DNA of 64,000 nucleotides from Methylocystis sp. L43 (GTDB taxonomy: Bacteria > Pseudomonadota > Alphaproteobacteria > Rhizobiales > Beijerinckiaceae). Both the position numbers and the translations under genes were made by a program. Each line of letters starts with the position of its first letter. Within the stretch, counting starts at the first letter, position 1. The DNA is taken from the NCBI RefSeq assembly GCF_015709525.1, contig NZ_JADNRA010000033.1:62001-126000 (forward strand), in the 5' to 3' direction. Below are positions 1 to 8,099 of the stretch, piece by piece. The notes below the pieces were generated by a model. That model was given only the letters and a program-made list of their open reading frames with translations. It made no database searches and had not been told where the DNA came from.

Positions 1-97
1 GGACGACCTTGTCGGGGGTGCAAACAAGCCGACATGGACGCCGAATGGCTGCTATTGAGCGATCCGGCGACGTTGAAACTTTGCTGTACGAGGAACA

Positions 98-898
98 ATG
101 GCGATCATATCTCCGACCCCGAAGCTGCGCGTCACAATCGAATTCGGCGTCGCGCGCCTCTATATCGAAAATCCCGCCAAGCGGAACGCGTTCGACTTCG
201 AGATGTGGCGCGCGCTGCCGTCACTGCTGCGGGCCGTCGACGCCGCGGAGGACGCGCGCGTTCTCGTCATCAGCGGGGCGCCGGGTCTGCCGTTCTGTTC
301 CGGCGCCGACATCAGCGAATTCTCCAACCTGCGCGCGACGAGCGAGGGCGGGCGCATCTATGAGGACGCCAATGTCGAGGCCTTCGACTCGATTTCGAAT
401 CTCTCCAAGCCGACGATCGCGGCCGTGTCGGGCTTCTGCATGGGCGGCGGATTCGGAATCGCCGCGGCTTGCGATCTGCGCATCGCCGATGGGCAAGCGA
501 CATTCGCGATTCCGGCGGCGAAGCTCGGCGTCGGCTATCCGCCCTCGGCGATGGCCTATGTCGTCGCCGCGGTCGGCCCGCAACTCGCGTTCGATCTCTT
601 TTACACGGCGCGCCGCCTGACTGCTGATGAAGCCAAGGAGCGCGGCTTCGTCAGCCGCCTCTTCGCCACCGAGAGTTTTGAAGGCGCCGTGCATGCGCTC
701 GCCGAAACCATCGCCGCTGGCGCGCCTCTGACACTGCGCGCCGCCAAGGCGGCGATCCGCGCCGCCGCGCGCCTGCCCGGCGCGTCGTCGCATGCGCAGT
801 GCGAAGCGCTGACGAGCGCCTGTTTCGACAGCGCGGATTACATGGAAGGGCGCGCCGCGTTCCTCGAGAAGCGCGAGCCGAACTTTTCCGGGCGCTGA
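98..898 (+). CDS. Enoyl-CoA hydratase/isomerase (crotonase) family protein, atypical active site
   Basis: 266-residue crotonase-fold protein. The ATG follows a GAGGAAC ribosome site. The oxyanion-hole regions are visible (SGADISEF near residue 67 and GFCMGGG near residue 110), as is the C-terminal helical part with LTADEAKERGFV. Family members act on acyl-CoA thioesters through an enolate intermediate. Aligned by eye to mitochondrial short-chain enoyl-CoA hydratase, the two catalytic glutamates are absent: the GGGCEL position reads GGGFGI and the QPE position reads IPA. A simple hydratase role is therefore doubtful; isomerase, decarboxylase, hydrolase or a non-catalytic role are open. The fold call is firm, the substrate unknown. 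The 97 bases upstream show no supportable gene, and there is no partner gene for a fatty-acid operon. Confidence 0.85.
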   Translation: MAIISPTPKLRVTIEFGVARLYIENPAKRNAFDFEMWRALPSLLRAVDAAEDARVLVISGAPGLPFCSGADISEFSNLRATSEGGRIYEDANVEAFDSISNLSKPTIAAVSGFCMGGGFGIAAACDLRIADGQATFAIPAAKLGVGYPPSAMAYVVAAVGPQLAFDLFYTARRLTADEAKERGFVSRLFATESFEGAVHALAETIAAGAPLTLRAAKAAIRAAARLPGASSHAQCEALTSACFDSADYMEGRAAFLEKREPNFSGR

Positions 899-962
899 CG
901 TTACTCGCAGCCGTGGCGCGCGCCGTGGCGATGGGGTCGTCGCCAGCGTAAACGCGCGCTTT

Positions 963-1183
963 GCTTAGCCAGTGCTTCGAACTGGGGTTAATTTCAGCTC
1001 GCTTTCAGCCGTCATGCCCGGCCTTGCGCCGGGCATCCACGCCGGGACATCGCGAAACGCATCGCGCGGAGGCATTCGGCTCATGTTCTGACATTTGCAT
1101 CATGTCGTCGCGTGGATGGCCGCGACAAGCGCGGCATGACGCGGTGAGATGACGCCTTGTTCACCTGAATTCGGAGCCCTGTT
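963..1183. repeat. Palindromic dispersed repeat, family A, tandem copy 1
   Basis: First of two adjacent direct copies (about 222 bp each) filling most of the 611-base gap between the crotonase and the next gene. The unit starts GCTTAGCCAGTGCTTCGAAC and ends GAGCCCTGTT. Its core is a long imperfect palindrome: GTCATGCCCGGCCTTG on the left is mirrored by GCGACAAGCGCGGCATGAC on the right. Copy 1 has lost a base in the right arm. No credible coding frame crosses it. A shorter relative lies at 54122-54236. Confidence 0.85.
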
Positions 1184-1406
1184 GCTTATGCCAGTGCTTC
1201 GAACTCGGGTTCAGCTTTCTTTCAGCCGTCATGCCCGGCCTTGTGCCGGGCATCCACGCCGGGACATCGCGAAACGCATCGCGTGGAAACGGCATGCTCG
1301 GCTCATGTTCTGACATTTGCATCATGTCGTCGCGTGAATGGCCGCGACAAGCGCGGCCATGACGCGGTGAGAGGACGCCTTGTTAACCTGGATTCAGAGC
1401 CCTGTT
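1184..1406. repeat. Palindromic dispersed repeat, family A, tandem copy 2
   Basis: Second copy, beginning GCTTATGCCAGTGCTTCGAAC directly after the GAGCCCTGTT end of copy 1 and ending with the same GAGCCCTGTT. It differs from copy 1 at scattered positions, including a few inserted bases (GTGGAAACGGCATGCTC against GCGGAGGCATTC). A short fragment of a third unit (GTTTATGCAGG) follows. The remaining bases to 1509 show nothing I can name. Confidence 0.85.
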
Positions 1407-1509
1407 GTTTATGCAGGTCGGCTTGACGGCGTGGGCATAGCGGTTACTGTTTCAGTGACTATTGGCGATGCCTATCCCCGTGTAGCGGCGAATTACGGGA
1501 AGGATTGTC

Positions 1510-2271
1510 TTGAGGCCTTTCAACAAGCGTTTGCGCAGATCATCGTCTGCCGCTGGAGGCAGGCTGCGCCTCGGCGCGCTTCTGCTCGCCGCGATGCTTT
1601 TCGGCAGGGCTGCTCCGGCCGAAGCGGCAGAGACCTATAGGGGCGATGATCCCGACTCCTACGAGTGCAGTTCGGACTACAAAATCCTCAACCGATTTTC
1701 CGCGCCGCCGGGCGTTTCCGCGGCGCGCTCGACTAAATATTCTGACATAAAGTTCACCCGCGAGAACAACGTCATCTCGGTCAAGGACGCGTCGACTTCG
1801 AAGGACTTGGCGTACATCTCGGTGGGAGAAAATACAAAATATTGCGCTTTCAAAGATGTGCACGTTATTGAAGAGAAAAAATTGTGGCGCAAGGAATGTA
1901 ATACGAAATACCACGGATTTCGCCTGAGAGTCATCGTAGACGAGCAACTACCTGTAAGGCCGTTTGGTTTTCCCGGCAGATTGCCGGCGGAAAAGCAACC
2001 CTTCGATAAAATGGACCATTCCATTAATGTTAAACTTTACCGAACAGCGGATGGGAAAAAGAAGGATTTAGCGCCGCAGTGTATGGACGCAAGCGGAACG
2101 CCAGAAGTCTCTTATAGGCTTCGTTATTTGGACCAGATTGCGACGGGCAATAAATCGGCCGTGTCCATAAGTGAAGAAGCGCCGTTCGACGTCAGAGAAG
2201 CCGGCGGCTATTCCAAGTATGAGCGTGAAGCTCTGAAGAAGGCGGGGCCGGGAGTTCCGCAGCCGAAGTAG
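1510..2271 (+). CDS. Exported protein of unknown function
   Basis: 253 residues, not recognised. The start is TTG at 1510, chosen because GGGAAGGA lies about six bases upstream and because it gives a clear signal peptide: a basic N-terminus (RPFNKRLRRSSS), a hydrophobic stretch (LGALLLAAMLF), then a signal-peptidase-like APAEAAE near residue 40. The mature part is rich in Lys, Tyr and Asp, with four or five cysteines (YECSSDY, YCAFK, KECNTK, QCMD) that could form periplasmic disulfides. Base composition is visibly AT-richer than neighbouring genes, and the gene sits directly after the tandem repeats, together suggesting acquired or lineage-specific DNA. It may be co-transcribed with the gene at 2305. 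Confidence 0.7.
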   Translation: MRPFNKRLRRSSSAAGGRLRLGALLLAAMLFGRAAPAEAAETYRGDDPDSYECSSDYKILNRFSAPPGVSAARSTKYSDIKFTRENNVISVKDASTSKDLAYISVGENTKYCAFKDVHVIEEKKLWRKECNTKYHGFRLRVIVDEQLPVRPFGFPGRLPAEKQPFDKMDHSINVKLYRTADGKKKDLAPQCMDASGTPEVSYRLRYLDQIATGNKSAVSISEEAPFDVREAGGYSKYEREALKKAGPGVPQPK

Positions 2272-2304
2272 CACTCGGTTGTCCCGAAAAAATATGGCAG
2301 TGGA

Positions 2305-2823
2305 ATGATTGTCAGCAAAACTGAAAGACGCGCGTACTATTTTGTGCTTACTATGGTCGTTCTATCGTTTGTGATTATTGGCGTTTTGCCGTTGTTTCGC
2401 CTTGCTCAATATTTATGGCCCCAAGACTCTGGGCATGACATCACAGCGTTCGTATTGTCAGCGCCTCGTCAAAATCAGCTCTTGAATCTGAACCAGCTGT
2501 TTTCGGCGGACACGATCTGCATTGTGCCGCCGGAGGCCAATATCAACGAATATATTCGGCGGGCGCTGCCCGAAAAGCAGATCCCAGTTCCGGGCGATGA
2601 TGACGATTACGAGGACAATGTGGCGCGCTGGCGCATTGTCGCGAGCTGGGACGCCACGCGGCTCGTGAAAGTTTTCGACGTATGGTCAACGACGACCTCA
2701 AAGAGAAAATATCCTTTAGAGCTGTCCGCCAAAGATAGAGATGCGCTAGGCGCCATCTGTTCCAGGCGACTACGATTGAAAATAGAAACAATAAACGGAG
2801 AAGTGACAGCGACAGTGCAGTAG
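2305..2823 (+). CDS. Membrane-anchored protein of unknown function
   Basis: 172 residues, not recognised. The N-terminus has one strong membrane segment (YYFVLTMVVLSFVIIGVLPLF, about residues 11-31), so the rest is probably periplasmic. The soluble part has acidic patches (DDDDYED) and a single conserved-looking Trp/Arg stretch (ARWRIVASW). It starts 34 bases after the stop of the exported protein upstream, on the same strand and with the same AT-richer composition, so the two probably form a small operon. The ribosome site is weak (AGTGGA). Confidence 0.65.
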   Translation: MIVSKTERRAYYFVLTMVVLSFVIIGVLPLFRLAQYLWPQDSGHDITAFVLSAPRQNQLLNLNQLFSADTICIVPPEANINEYIRRALPEKQIPVPGDDDDYEDNVARWRIVASWDATRLVKVFDVWSTTTSKRKYPLELSAKDRDALGAICSRRLRLKIETINGEVTATVQ

Positions 2824-2865
2824 CGTTGGCGGACCGCCGGTTAGCAGCAGCCCCCGGCTGGCGGG

Positions 2866-4572
2866 TCATCGATCGGCGCTCGCCTCGACCTCGAGGCTTT
2901 CCAGAATTTCGCTCGGCTTTCGCGCCAGCACGTCGATGGCGTTGACGCCCTTTGGCGCGGCAAAGCGCAGATGCAGGCGTTTCGGCTTCTCGATATAGGC
3001 CGAGACCGCGTCGGCGATGCGCTTGGCGTTTGCCCCTGCGCCGCCGAGCGCCGTGATCGCCGTCGCGGCGGCCTTGGCGTAATCGGCGCGCGCCTTGTCG
3101 ACGGACGTTTTCTGCTCCTTGGCTTCAAGTGCGAGCACGCGATCGACGAGACCATCGCCTTCGAGCGTCAGATCGACTGATTTGACTGACGCGGTGAGCA
3201 TGGCGGCGCGCGAGATGAGGGGCGAAGACGAGAAGGCCGCGCTCGACACATTGCCGAAGAGCGCCGAAAGATGCGCGACGCCCATGTCTTTGGCGTCGAT
3301 CGCGACGGGCTCCAGCGCCGCTTCCGACGTCTTCTCGCGCCATTCTCCAGCGGCGACGCCGGAGAGCGCGAGCTCGCGATAGCCGAGCGCCAGGAAATGC
3401 GATGTCGTCTGCGTTTCGCCGCGCGCCGAAAGATCGACGACGAAATTATCGACGCGGCCGGAGAATTTCGTCGGCGTCATGCCAAGAAAATTGTCGAACG
3501 TCGCGCTGGCGTTCTCGACGCTGAATTTCATGCGCGATGGTTCACTGATCTTTGGGTCGGGAATATCGCCGGCGACGCCGCGCAGCTCGATGCGCGCGAG
3601 CTTGGGATAGGCGGCGCCCTCTAAAACCGGCGCCAGTTGCACGTCATTCAGCGCAAATCGCTTCACCGACAGATGGCCGCCGTCCGATGCGGCGAGCGAA
3701 AAATCGTCCAAAAACATCTCGCCGGCGCCGGCGCCCGCCACTTTGCGCAGACCGACGCGCGCGATCTTCGCCGTGAACGGCTTCCCTGCGGGTTCGCCCT
3801 TGCCGGTCGCGACGATGTCATCAACGTCGATCGACGCCGCCTCGAAGGATTGAAGCGCATCCAGGACATCGCGCCTCAGCGCGGGATCGTCTTCGGGCTT
3901 CGCCGGATCGAGCTTGGCGAATCTTTCAATGAGTTTGCCGGCGGGAGTCCGCAGCGCGCGGCCGCGCACGCCCTCGATCTTCAAACGGCCCGTCGTCAGA
4001 ACGAGATTGGCGCTTGCGTCTTCAAGGCGCGAAGACTCGACGACTTCCTCATCGACCAACGGCTTCAGCGGTTCATTGGCCTCGCCGCGCGCGGAGAGCG
4101 CCAGACGCGCGAGTTCGGCGAGATCGACGCCCTTGGCGACAGAGGCCCCCCAGGAGACGCGCTGAACGCCGCCTTTCGTGGATTCGATCGTTTCCTCGCC
4201 GCCGTCGCCGCGTACGGTCGCGGCCCGCCCTGAAACGACATTCTCGAACAGCAGCTTGCGATACGCGGCGCGTTCGCTGTTCGACTCATTGCGGCTTTCG
4301 CTCGACATGGAAGGCACGGCGATTCGCCGCGCCGAAATGCGCGCAAGACGCGCCGCGACATTTGCGTCGCCGCTCAAAAACAGCGCGGCCAACTCCATCG
4401 CCGGCAGACTCGCGCCTTCGATTTCGATGCGCGGGATATGATAGGTCGTCGCGCCGAGCGTGATGACGAGGTTGTCGAGCGTGAGCGGCTTTTCGCCGGC
4501 GCCCGGCGCAGGCGCCGCGAAACTCATGAGCGAAAGCGACGTCACGACGCCGATGGCGAGGGATTTGCGCAT
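2866..4572 (-). CDS. Large exported protein of unknown function
   Basis: 568 residues. The N-terminus is a signal peptide (basic MRKSL, hydrophobic AIGVVTSLSLMSFAA, cleavage near APGAG), so the protein is periplasmic or envelope-associated. The body alternates short beta-like stretches (LTLDNLVITLG, ARIELRGVAGDI, LALGYRELALSG) and ends in a helical, Lys/Arg-rich region (residues about 480-545). This style recalls AsmA/DUF945-like lipid or envelope proteins, but I see no diagnostic motif. It is divergent from the phosphatase gene at 4712 and convergent with the gene at 2305. AAGG about eight bases upstream supports the ATG at 4572. Confidence 0.7.
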   Translation of the reverse strand: MRKSLAIGVVTSLSLMSFAAPAPGAGEKPLTLDNLVITLGATTYHIPRIEIEGASLPAMELAALFLSGDANVAARLARISARRIAVPSMSSESRNESNSERAAYRKLLFENVVSGRAATVRGDGGEETIESTKGGVQRVSWGASVAKGVDLAELARLALSARGEANEPLKPLVDEEVVESSRLEDASANLVLTTGRLKIEGVRGRALRTPAGKLIERFAKLDPAKPEDDPALRRDVLDALQSFEAASIDVDDIVATGKGEPAGKPFTAKIARVGLRKVAGAGAGEMFLDDFSLAASDGGHLSVKRFALNDVQLAPVLEGAAYPKLARIELRGVAGDIPDPKISEPSRMKFSVENASATFDNFLGMTPTKFSGRVDNFVVDLSARGETQTTSHFLALGYRELALSGVAAGEWREKTSEAALEPVAIDAKDMGVAHLSALFGNVSSAAFSSSPLISRAAMLTASVKSVDLTLEGDGLVDRVLALEAKEQKTSVDKARADYAKAAATAITALGGAGANAKRIADAVSAYIEKPKRLHLRFAAPKGVNAIDVLARKPSEILESLEVEASADR

Positions 4573-4711
4573 TAGAAAACCTTGGGAAGACGAACGGGGA
4601 GAGCTTGCACGCCGCGCCTTTCGGGGTAAAGAGGCGCGTAGTTTCGTCGCAGCCGGCGTTTAGCGAGGGGCGGCGCGTGGCGGCGCGGCGACGCCGTGAT
4701 AGAGAGGCCGC

Positions 4712-5248
4712 ATGCGTCGACTCCTGCTCCTGCGCCATGGCAAGGCCGACCGGCATTCGGCCGGCGGCGACCGCCAACGTCCGCTCACCCGGCGAGGGAT
4801 GGAGGATGCGCGGCGCATGGGCGAATATCTGCGAGACGCCGACATTATGCCGGGCCTCGCCGTCGCCTCCGATGCGCGTCGCGCCAAGCAGACCCTCGAC
4901 CAGGTGCTGGAAGCGTTCCCAGGCCATGTCACGCATCTGATCGAGAATACGATTTATCTTGCGACCGTCGACCATCTGGTCGAGATTTTGCGGCAGACGC
5001 CTGACAGGGTCGCGACGCTGCTCGCCGTCGGTCACAATCCGGGCTTCGCCGAACTTGCCTCCTGGCTCGCCGGTTCGGGCGAGGCGGAAGATTTGGCGCT
5101 GATGCGCTCAAAATTCCCAACGGCGGCGCTGGCGATGCTCGACTTCGAGACCGATCATTGGGCGGACGTCGGCAGGGGCGGGGCGCGACTTGCGCGCTTC
5201 GTCACGCCGGGCATTCTACGGGGCGAGGCGACGGAAGACCCCGACTAG
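4712..5248 (+). CDS. SixA-like histidine phosphatase family protein
   Basis: 178 residues, the usual length for SixA-type phosphohistidine phosphatases. The phosphate-accepting histidine motif LLLRHGKAD is at residues 4-12, and the second catalytic histidine is in VGHNPGFAEL near residue 110. SixA enzymes remove phosphate from phosphohistidine, classically on HPt domains or the nitrogen PTS; the substrate here is not shown by context. GAGAGG sits about five bases before the ATG. The gene is divergent from the exported protein at 2866-4572 and is followed 27 bases later by another + strand gene. Confidence 0.85.
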   Translation: MRRLLLLRHGKADRHSAGGDRQRPLTRRGMEDARRMGEYLRDADIMPGLAVASDARRAKQTLDQVLEAFPGHVTHLIENTIYLATVDHLVEILRQTPDRVATLLAVGHNPGFAELASWLAGSGEAEDLALMRSKFPTAALAMLDFETDHWADVGRGGARLARFVTPGILRGEATEDPD

Positions 5249-5275
5249 CGCAGTTCGCAAACCCCCAAGGCGGCC

Positions 5276-6388
5276 ATGCTGATCGAAGCGCTCCTGACGA
5301 TGCTGGCCGTAGCTGCGCCCCATAAGGCGCCGGCGGCGATGGTCGCGCCCTGGTCGATGTTCGCCGCGACGCCAAGCCCCGCCTATCAGCCTCAAGCGCG
5401 CGCCGTGGACAATTGGCGCTTCGAAAGCGCCCTGGCGCTGGAGATGGGGCCCGTCGCCGCGATCCGCCGGGCGCTCGGCGCCGAAGCGGGCGAACCGGCC
5501 CGCTGCGTCAAGCTCAACAATTACTGGTGCATCAAGAGCGCGGGGTGGAACGGCGAGATCGCCGCCGACGCAGACGGCCATGTCGCTTTCGCTTCGGCGG
5601 AGGAGGGCGCCGCCGTCGCCGCGCTGCTGCTGCGCCGATATTACGTCAACTATGGGCGGCGCACGGCGCGCGCCATCGTCGAGCGCTGGGCGCCGGCGCA
5701 ATGTTCGCTCGTGTTCGCGCCCGCCGCGCGGCGGCCGGTGGCCGCCGTAAGTCCCGATTCCAGTTCGGCGAAACCGCGCGCCCTCGCGCGCATGTTGCCG
5801 CAGCGCGTCGCCCGCAATGGGATTGCGCCGCGCGGCATCCAAAATACGCTTCGCGCGCGCTGGCTGGCGTCGCATGGGCGCGGCGGGGTCAATCTGAAGA
5901 CGGCCCGGCGACCGCTCGGAAAGCCCGTCGACCTCATGCCGGCGCCCTCGATCATGGCCGGCGTCTCCGAGCTTCCCGCGCGGCGGGAAAAGCTCGCCGA
6001 GCTGATCGAACCGTCGCCTCGGACAACCCTCGCCGACCTGCCGCCGTCGCCCGCGCCGCGCCTGCCGCCGCTTGGCGTTTCGAATTGCTCCGGGGAGCAG
6101 GCGCGGATCGCCACTTACGCGGCCAACCTGGCCCAGGGCGTCGTCGGCGGTCCGAACGAGGATCTGGCGCTGTTCACCGCCGAGGGGGCGCCGACCGAAA
6201 ACCTGGCCATGGTGATGGCGAATATGGCGGCGGTCGAGATCGGGCCGGCGCGACCGCGCGAAGCGCTGATCCGGATCGCCGTCGCGCAACTGCGCCAGCT
6301 GCTGGAGGCGCCCGCGAAGCCGGGAGGCGATGCTGCGCCGGCTCCCCGGGCGCAGGCGCCGGCGCGCCCGGCGCATGCGGGGCCATGA
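5276..6388 (+). CDS. Hypothetical protein with a phage structural P5-like N-terminal module
   Basis: 370 residues. Residues about 75-145 (KLNNYWCIKSAGWNG ... HVAFASAEEGAAVAALLLRRY ... ARAIVERWAP) have the layout of the small P5-like domain seen beside phage structural or lysis proteins: a Trp-containing start, an FAS-EEG-A-A core, a long helix and a WAP end. That domain usually begins NNPGNIR, which is not kept, so the match is by pattern only. The rest is Pro/Ala/Arg-rich and probably disordered, with a helical patch at residues 285-345. The N-terminus is hydrophobic, possibly a signal. Both other long frames here are Arg-rich shadows. No phage neighbours are present. Confidence 0.55.
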   Translation: MLIEALLTMLAVAAPHKAPAAMVAPWSMFAATPSPAYQPQARAVDNWRFESALALEMGPVAAIRRALGAEAGEPARCVKLNNYWCIKSAGWNGEIAADADGHVAFASAEEGAAVAALLLRRYYVNYGRRTARAIVERWAPAQCSLVFAPAARRPVAAVSPDSSSAKPRALARMLPQRVARNGIAPRGIQNTLRARWLASHGRGGVNLKTARRPLGKPVDLMPAPSIMAGVSELPARREKLAELIEPSPRTTLADLPPSPAPRLPPLGVSNCSGEQARIATYAANLAQGVVGGPNEDLALFTAEGAPTENLAMVMANMAAVEIGPARPREALIRIAVAQLRQLLEAPAKPGGDAAPAPRAQAPARPAHAGP

Positions 6389-6410
6389 CGCGCTTAAGCG
6401 CTTCTCCGCT

Positions 6411-7229
6411 TTAAGAGCGCGCCATCAATTCCAGCGCCAGCCCATAGACTTTCGTGCGGGCGGGTTCGGGCAGGGTTTTCAGCACCTCGAAATAGGTCTG
6501 CCCGGCGCCGCACATGCGGGCGTCTTCGAGCGGCGGCGTGGGCATCTTGCCGTCGAGCAGCGCGTCGATCTCGATCTTGCTCAGACCCCGCGCGGCGAGC
6601 GCGGTCTCCAACACCCGGAAGTCCGCCTCTGTCGGCGCGGTCCGATCGATCTTTTTGGCTTGTCCGCTGACGATCGCCTCTAATCCCGCAAGCGCCATGT
6701 CCGAGACGATCTGGCGGCGGGAGGCGGCGAATCGCTGAAAGTCGAGATTGGTCGCGCCGTAGAGGAAGGCGACGCACATGCGCTTATCCTCCCGCGCCAC
6801 CGCCTGCAGCACTTCCAGCTGCTTTTCGAAGACGCGGGCGATCGGCTCAGGCTCGGCCTTCGCCGCCAGGGCGCCGCGCGAGGTGCGGATGCGGCGCACC
6901 GCCTCGGACAGATAATAATCGACGCTCTGCTCTTCTTTCGTCTGCGCGAGGCGGGTGGCGAAATCATTGATCGCCGCTTCGTAATCGGCCGTGAAGGTCT
7001 CGCGAAGTCTTGCGAAGTAGCGCGCATAATCCGGCGTCGAGGCGATCAGGGCCTCGATCTGCTGCCGCGCGCTTCCCTTGTCGACTTGCCCATTGGCGGG
7101 CGCCGCGATCCCCGATCCCGCATCGGCCATGCGCGGCGTGGGATTGAGGGCCAGCCAGGTCAGGCCGATGCCGGCTCCGACCGCGACGAGCGCCGCAGCC
7201 AGCAGCGCCAGAATTTTCTCCAGATACAT
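6411..7229 (-). CDS. Membrane-anchored protein of unknown function
   Basis: 272 residues with one N-terminal membrane segment (ILALLAAALVAVGAGIGLTWLAL, about residues 6-28). The rest is predicted mostly helical and periplasmic, with two cysteines (KRMCVAF and ARMCGAG) that could pair. Proteins of this style are conserved in Rhizobiales without a known role; I see no enzyme motif. The stop lies 22 bases from the stop of the convergent gene at 5276, and the gap contains an imperfect inverted repeat with no T-run. An AGG lies a few bases before the ATG. Confidence 0.65.
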   Translation of the reverse strand: MYLEKILALLAAALVAVGAGIGLTWLALNPTPRMADAGSGIAAPANGQVDKGSARQQIEALIASTPDYARYFARLRETFTADYEAAINDFATRLAQTKEEQSVDYYLSEAVRRIRTSRGALAAKAEPEPIARVFEKQLEVLQAVAREDKRMCVAFLYGATNLDFQRFAASRRQIVSDMALAGLEAIVSGQAKKIDRTAPTEADFRVLETALAARGLSKIEIDALLDGKMPTPPLEDARMCGAGQTYFEVLKTLPEPARTKVYGLALELMARS

Positions 7230-7303
7230 CGCCGGCCTTTGCGTCTCTGATCGAAAGCGTGAAGCTTAAAGCATTGCGCAGGAGGGCGGAAGCGCGGGCG
7301 CGC

Positions 7304-7636
7304 TCATGCGCGATTCAACAGGCGATGAAGCCGGGCGGTCTCGGCGCGATGGGCGACGAGCAGGCTGATATGCCGGTTGAGATCATAGCTCCAATGCCCT
7401 CGCCGGGCGCGTTCGCCGCGCATCGCGCGCTCGATTTCCTTGAGCGCGGCGCGCGCCGCATCGGGCGATTCGCTGGCGATCGTCTGAGGCGACAGGCGAT
7501 GGAAACGCGCCAGCGCGCGCGTGCGATCATAGGCGTTGAGACCCGCGACGAGGGCGGCGTCGAGCGCCGCGCCGGCTGCTGTGGCGAAGCGGGCGGGGCG
7601 GTCGTCTTGCGGGGCGTGAACTGGCTTGTGCGTCAT
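7304..7636 (-). CDS. DUF6477-like small protein
   Basis: 110 residues, helical, Ala/Arg-rich, no membrane segment. The pattern RPARFATAAGAAL ... LNAYDRTRALARF ... SYDLNRHISLLVAH resembles the DUF6477 family of alphaproteobacteria, whose function is unknown; the assignment is by eye. A strong GGAGGATG precedes the ATG by about six bases. It is divergent from the helix-turn-helix/DUF6456 pair at 7755-8953, and the three may share the 118-bp intergenic control region. The 74 bases between this gene and the one at 6411-7229 show nothing notable. Confidence 0.6.
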   Translation of the reverse strand: MTHKPVHAPQDDRPARFATAAGAALDAALVAGLNAYDRTRALARFHRLSPQTIASESPDAARAALKEIERAMRGERARRGHWSYDLNRHISLLVAHRAETARLHRLLNRA

Positions 7637-7754
7637 GGATCATCCTCCGTGACGCAGAGAATGTTCTCCCGCGAACGGATGAGGATAAGCTTTTTGTCCT
7701 TGAATAGGATTATTTTCCAGCTTACGGTTGCCCGCCACCCAGCTGGAGACCTCG

Positions 7755-8099
7755 ATGTTTCTCGATCCGACGCTCATTCCGGGGCTTAGCGCCGCCGCGG
7801 CCGCCGCCGCGAAGGGCGCGCCCTTCGCCGATCTCTTTTCTCCCCGCCGCTCCCGCGCTTCGGTCGCGCGGGCGCGTCAGCTCGCCGTCTATCTCCACCA
7901 TGTCGCGCTCGGCGCCAGCGTTTCGGCCTGCGCCAAAGCTTTCGCGCGCGACCGCGCCACCGTCCGTCACGCCTGCGCGACGATCGAAGATCTGCGCGAC
8001 GATCCGCTGTTTGACGCCGGCGCCCGCCGGCTCGAAACCGCGCTGGCCGCGCAGCGCGACATGATTTGCGCCCTCCTTTCCCAAGGGAGCGCGCAATGA
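7755..8099 (+). CDS. Helix-turn-helix protein resembling DnaA domain IV
   Basis: 114 residues from the ATG at 7755, preferred over the upstream TTG because CTGGAGA lies about six bases before it. Residues about 35-85 (ASVARARQLAVYLHHVALGASVSACAKAFARDRATVRHA) have the pattern of the DnaA C-terminal DNA-binding domain: an R-x-A-x-YL helix, then a turn, then a DR-T-V-xHA recognition helix. There is no AAA+ domain, so this is a stand-alone DNA binder, perhaps recognising DnaA-box-like sites. Its stop overlaps the start of the next gene (ATGA), implying translational coupling to the DUF6456 protein. Confidence 0.7.
   Translation: MFLDPTLIPGLSAAAAAAAKGAPFADLFSPRRSRASVARARQLAVYLHHVALGASVSACAKAFARDRATVRHACATIEDLRDDPLFDAGARRLETALAAQRDMICALLSQGSAQ

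Noticed and set aside
9-620. 203-codon + frame at the left edge
   Set aside because: Ser/Arg-rich alternative frame of the crotonase gene; no ribosome site.
963-1406. CRISPR array or IS element
   Set aside because: Only two long near-identical units without short spacers and no transposase frame; this is a tandem palindromic repeat. No CRISPR, transposase, tRNA or rRNA was found elsewhere in the window.
5216-6376. 386-codon open frame on the minus strand, and a 333-codon alternative + frame at 5413
   Set aside because: Both are Arg-rich and without hydrophobic or motif structure; the + frame at 5276 has the P5-like module and a ribosome site.
6389-6422. Imperfect inverted repeat GCGCTTAAGCG ... 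CGCTTTAAGAGCGC between convergent genes
   Set aside because: No T-run on either strand and bulged pairing; not strong enough to call a terminator.
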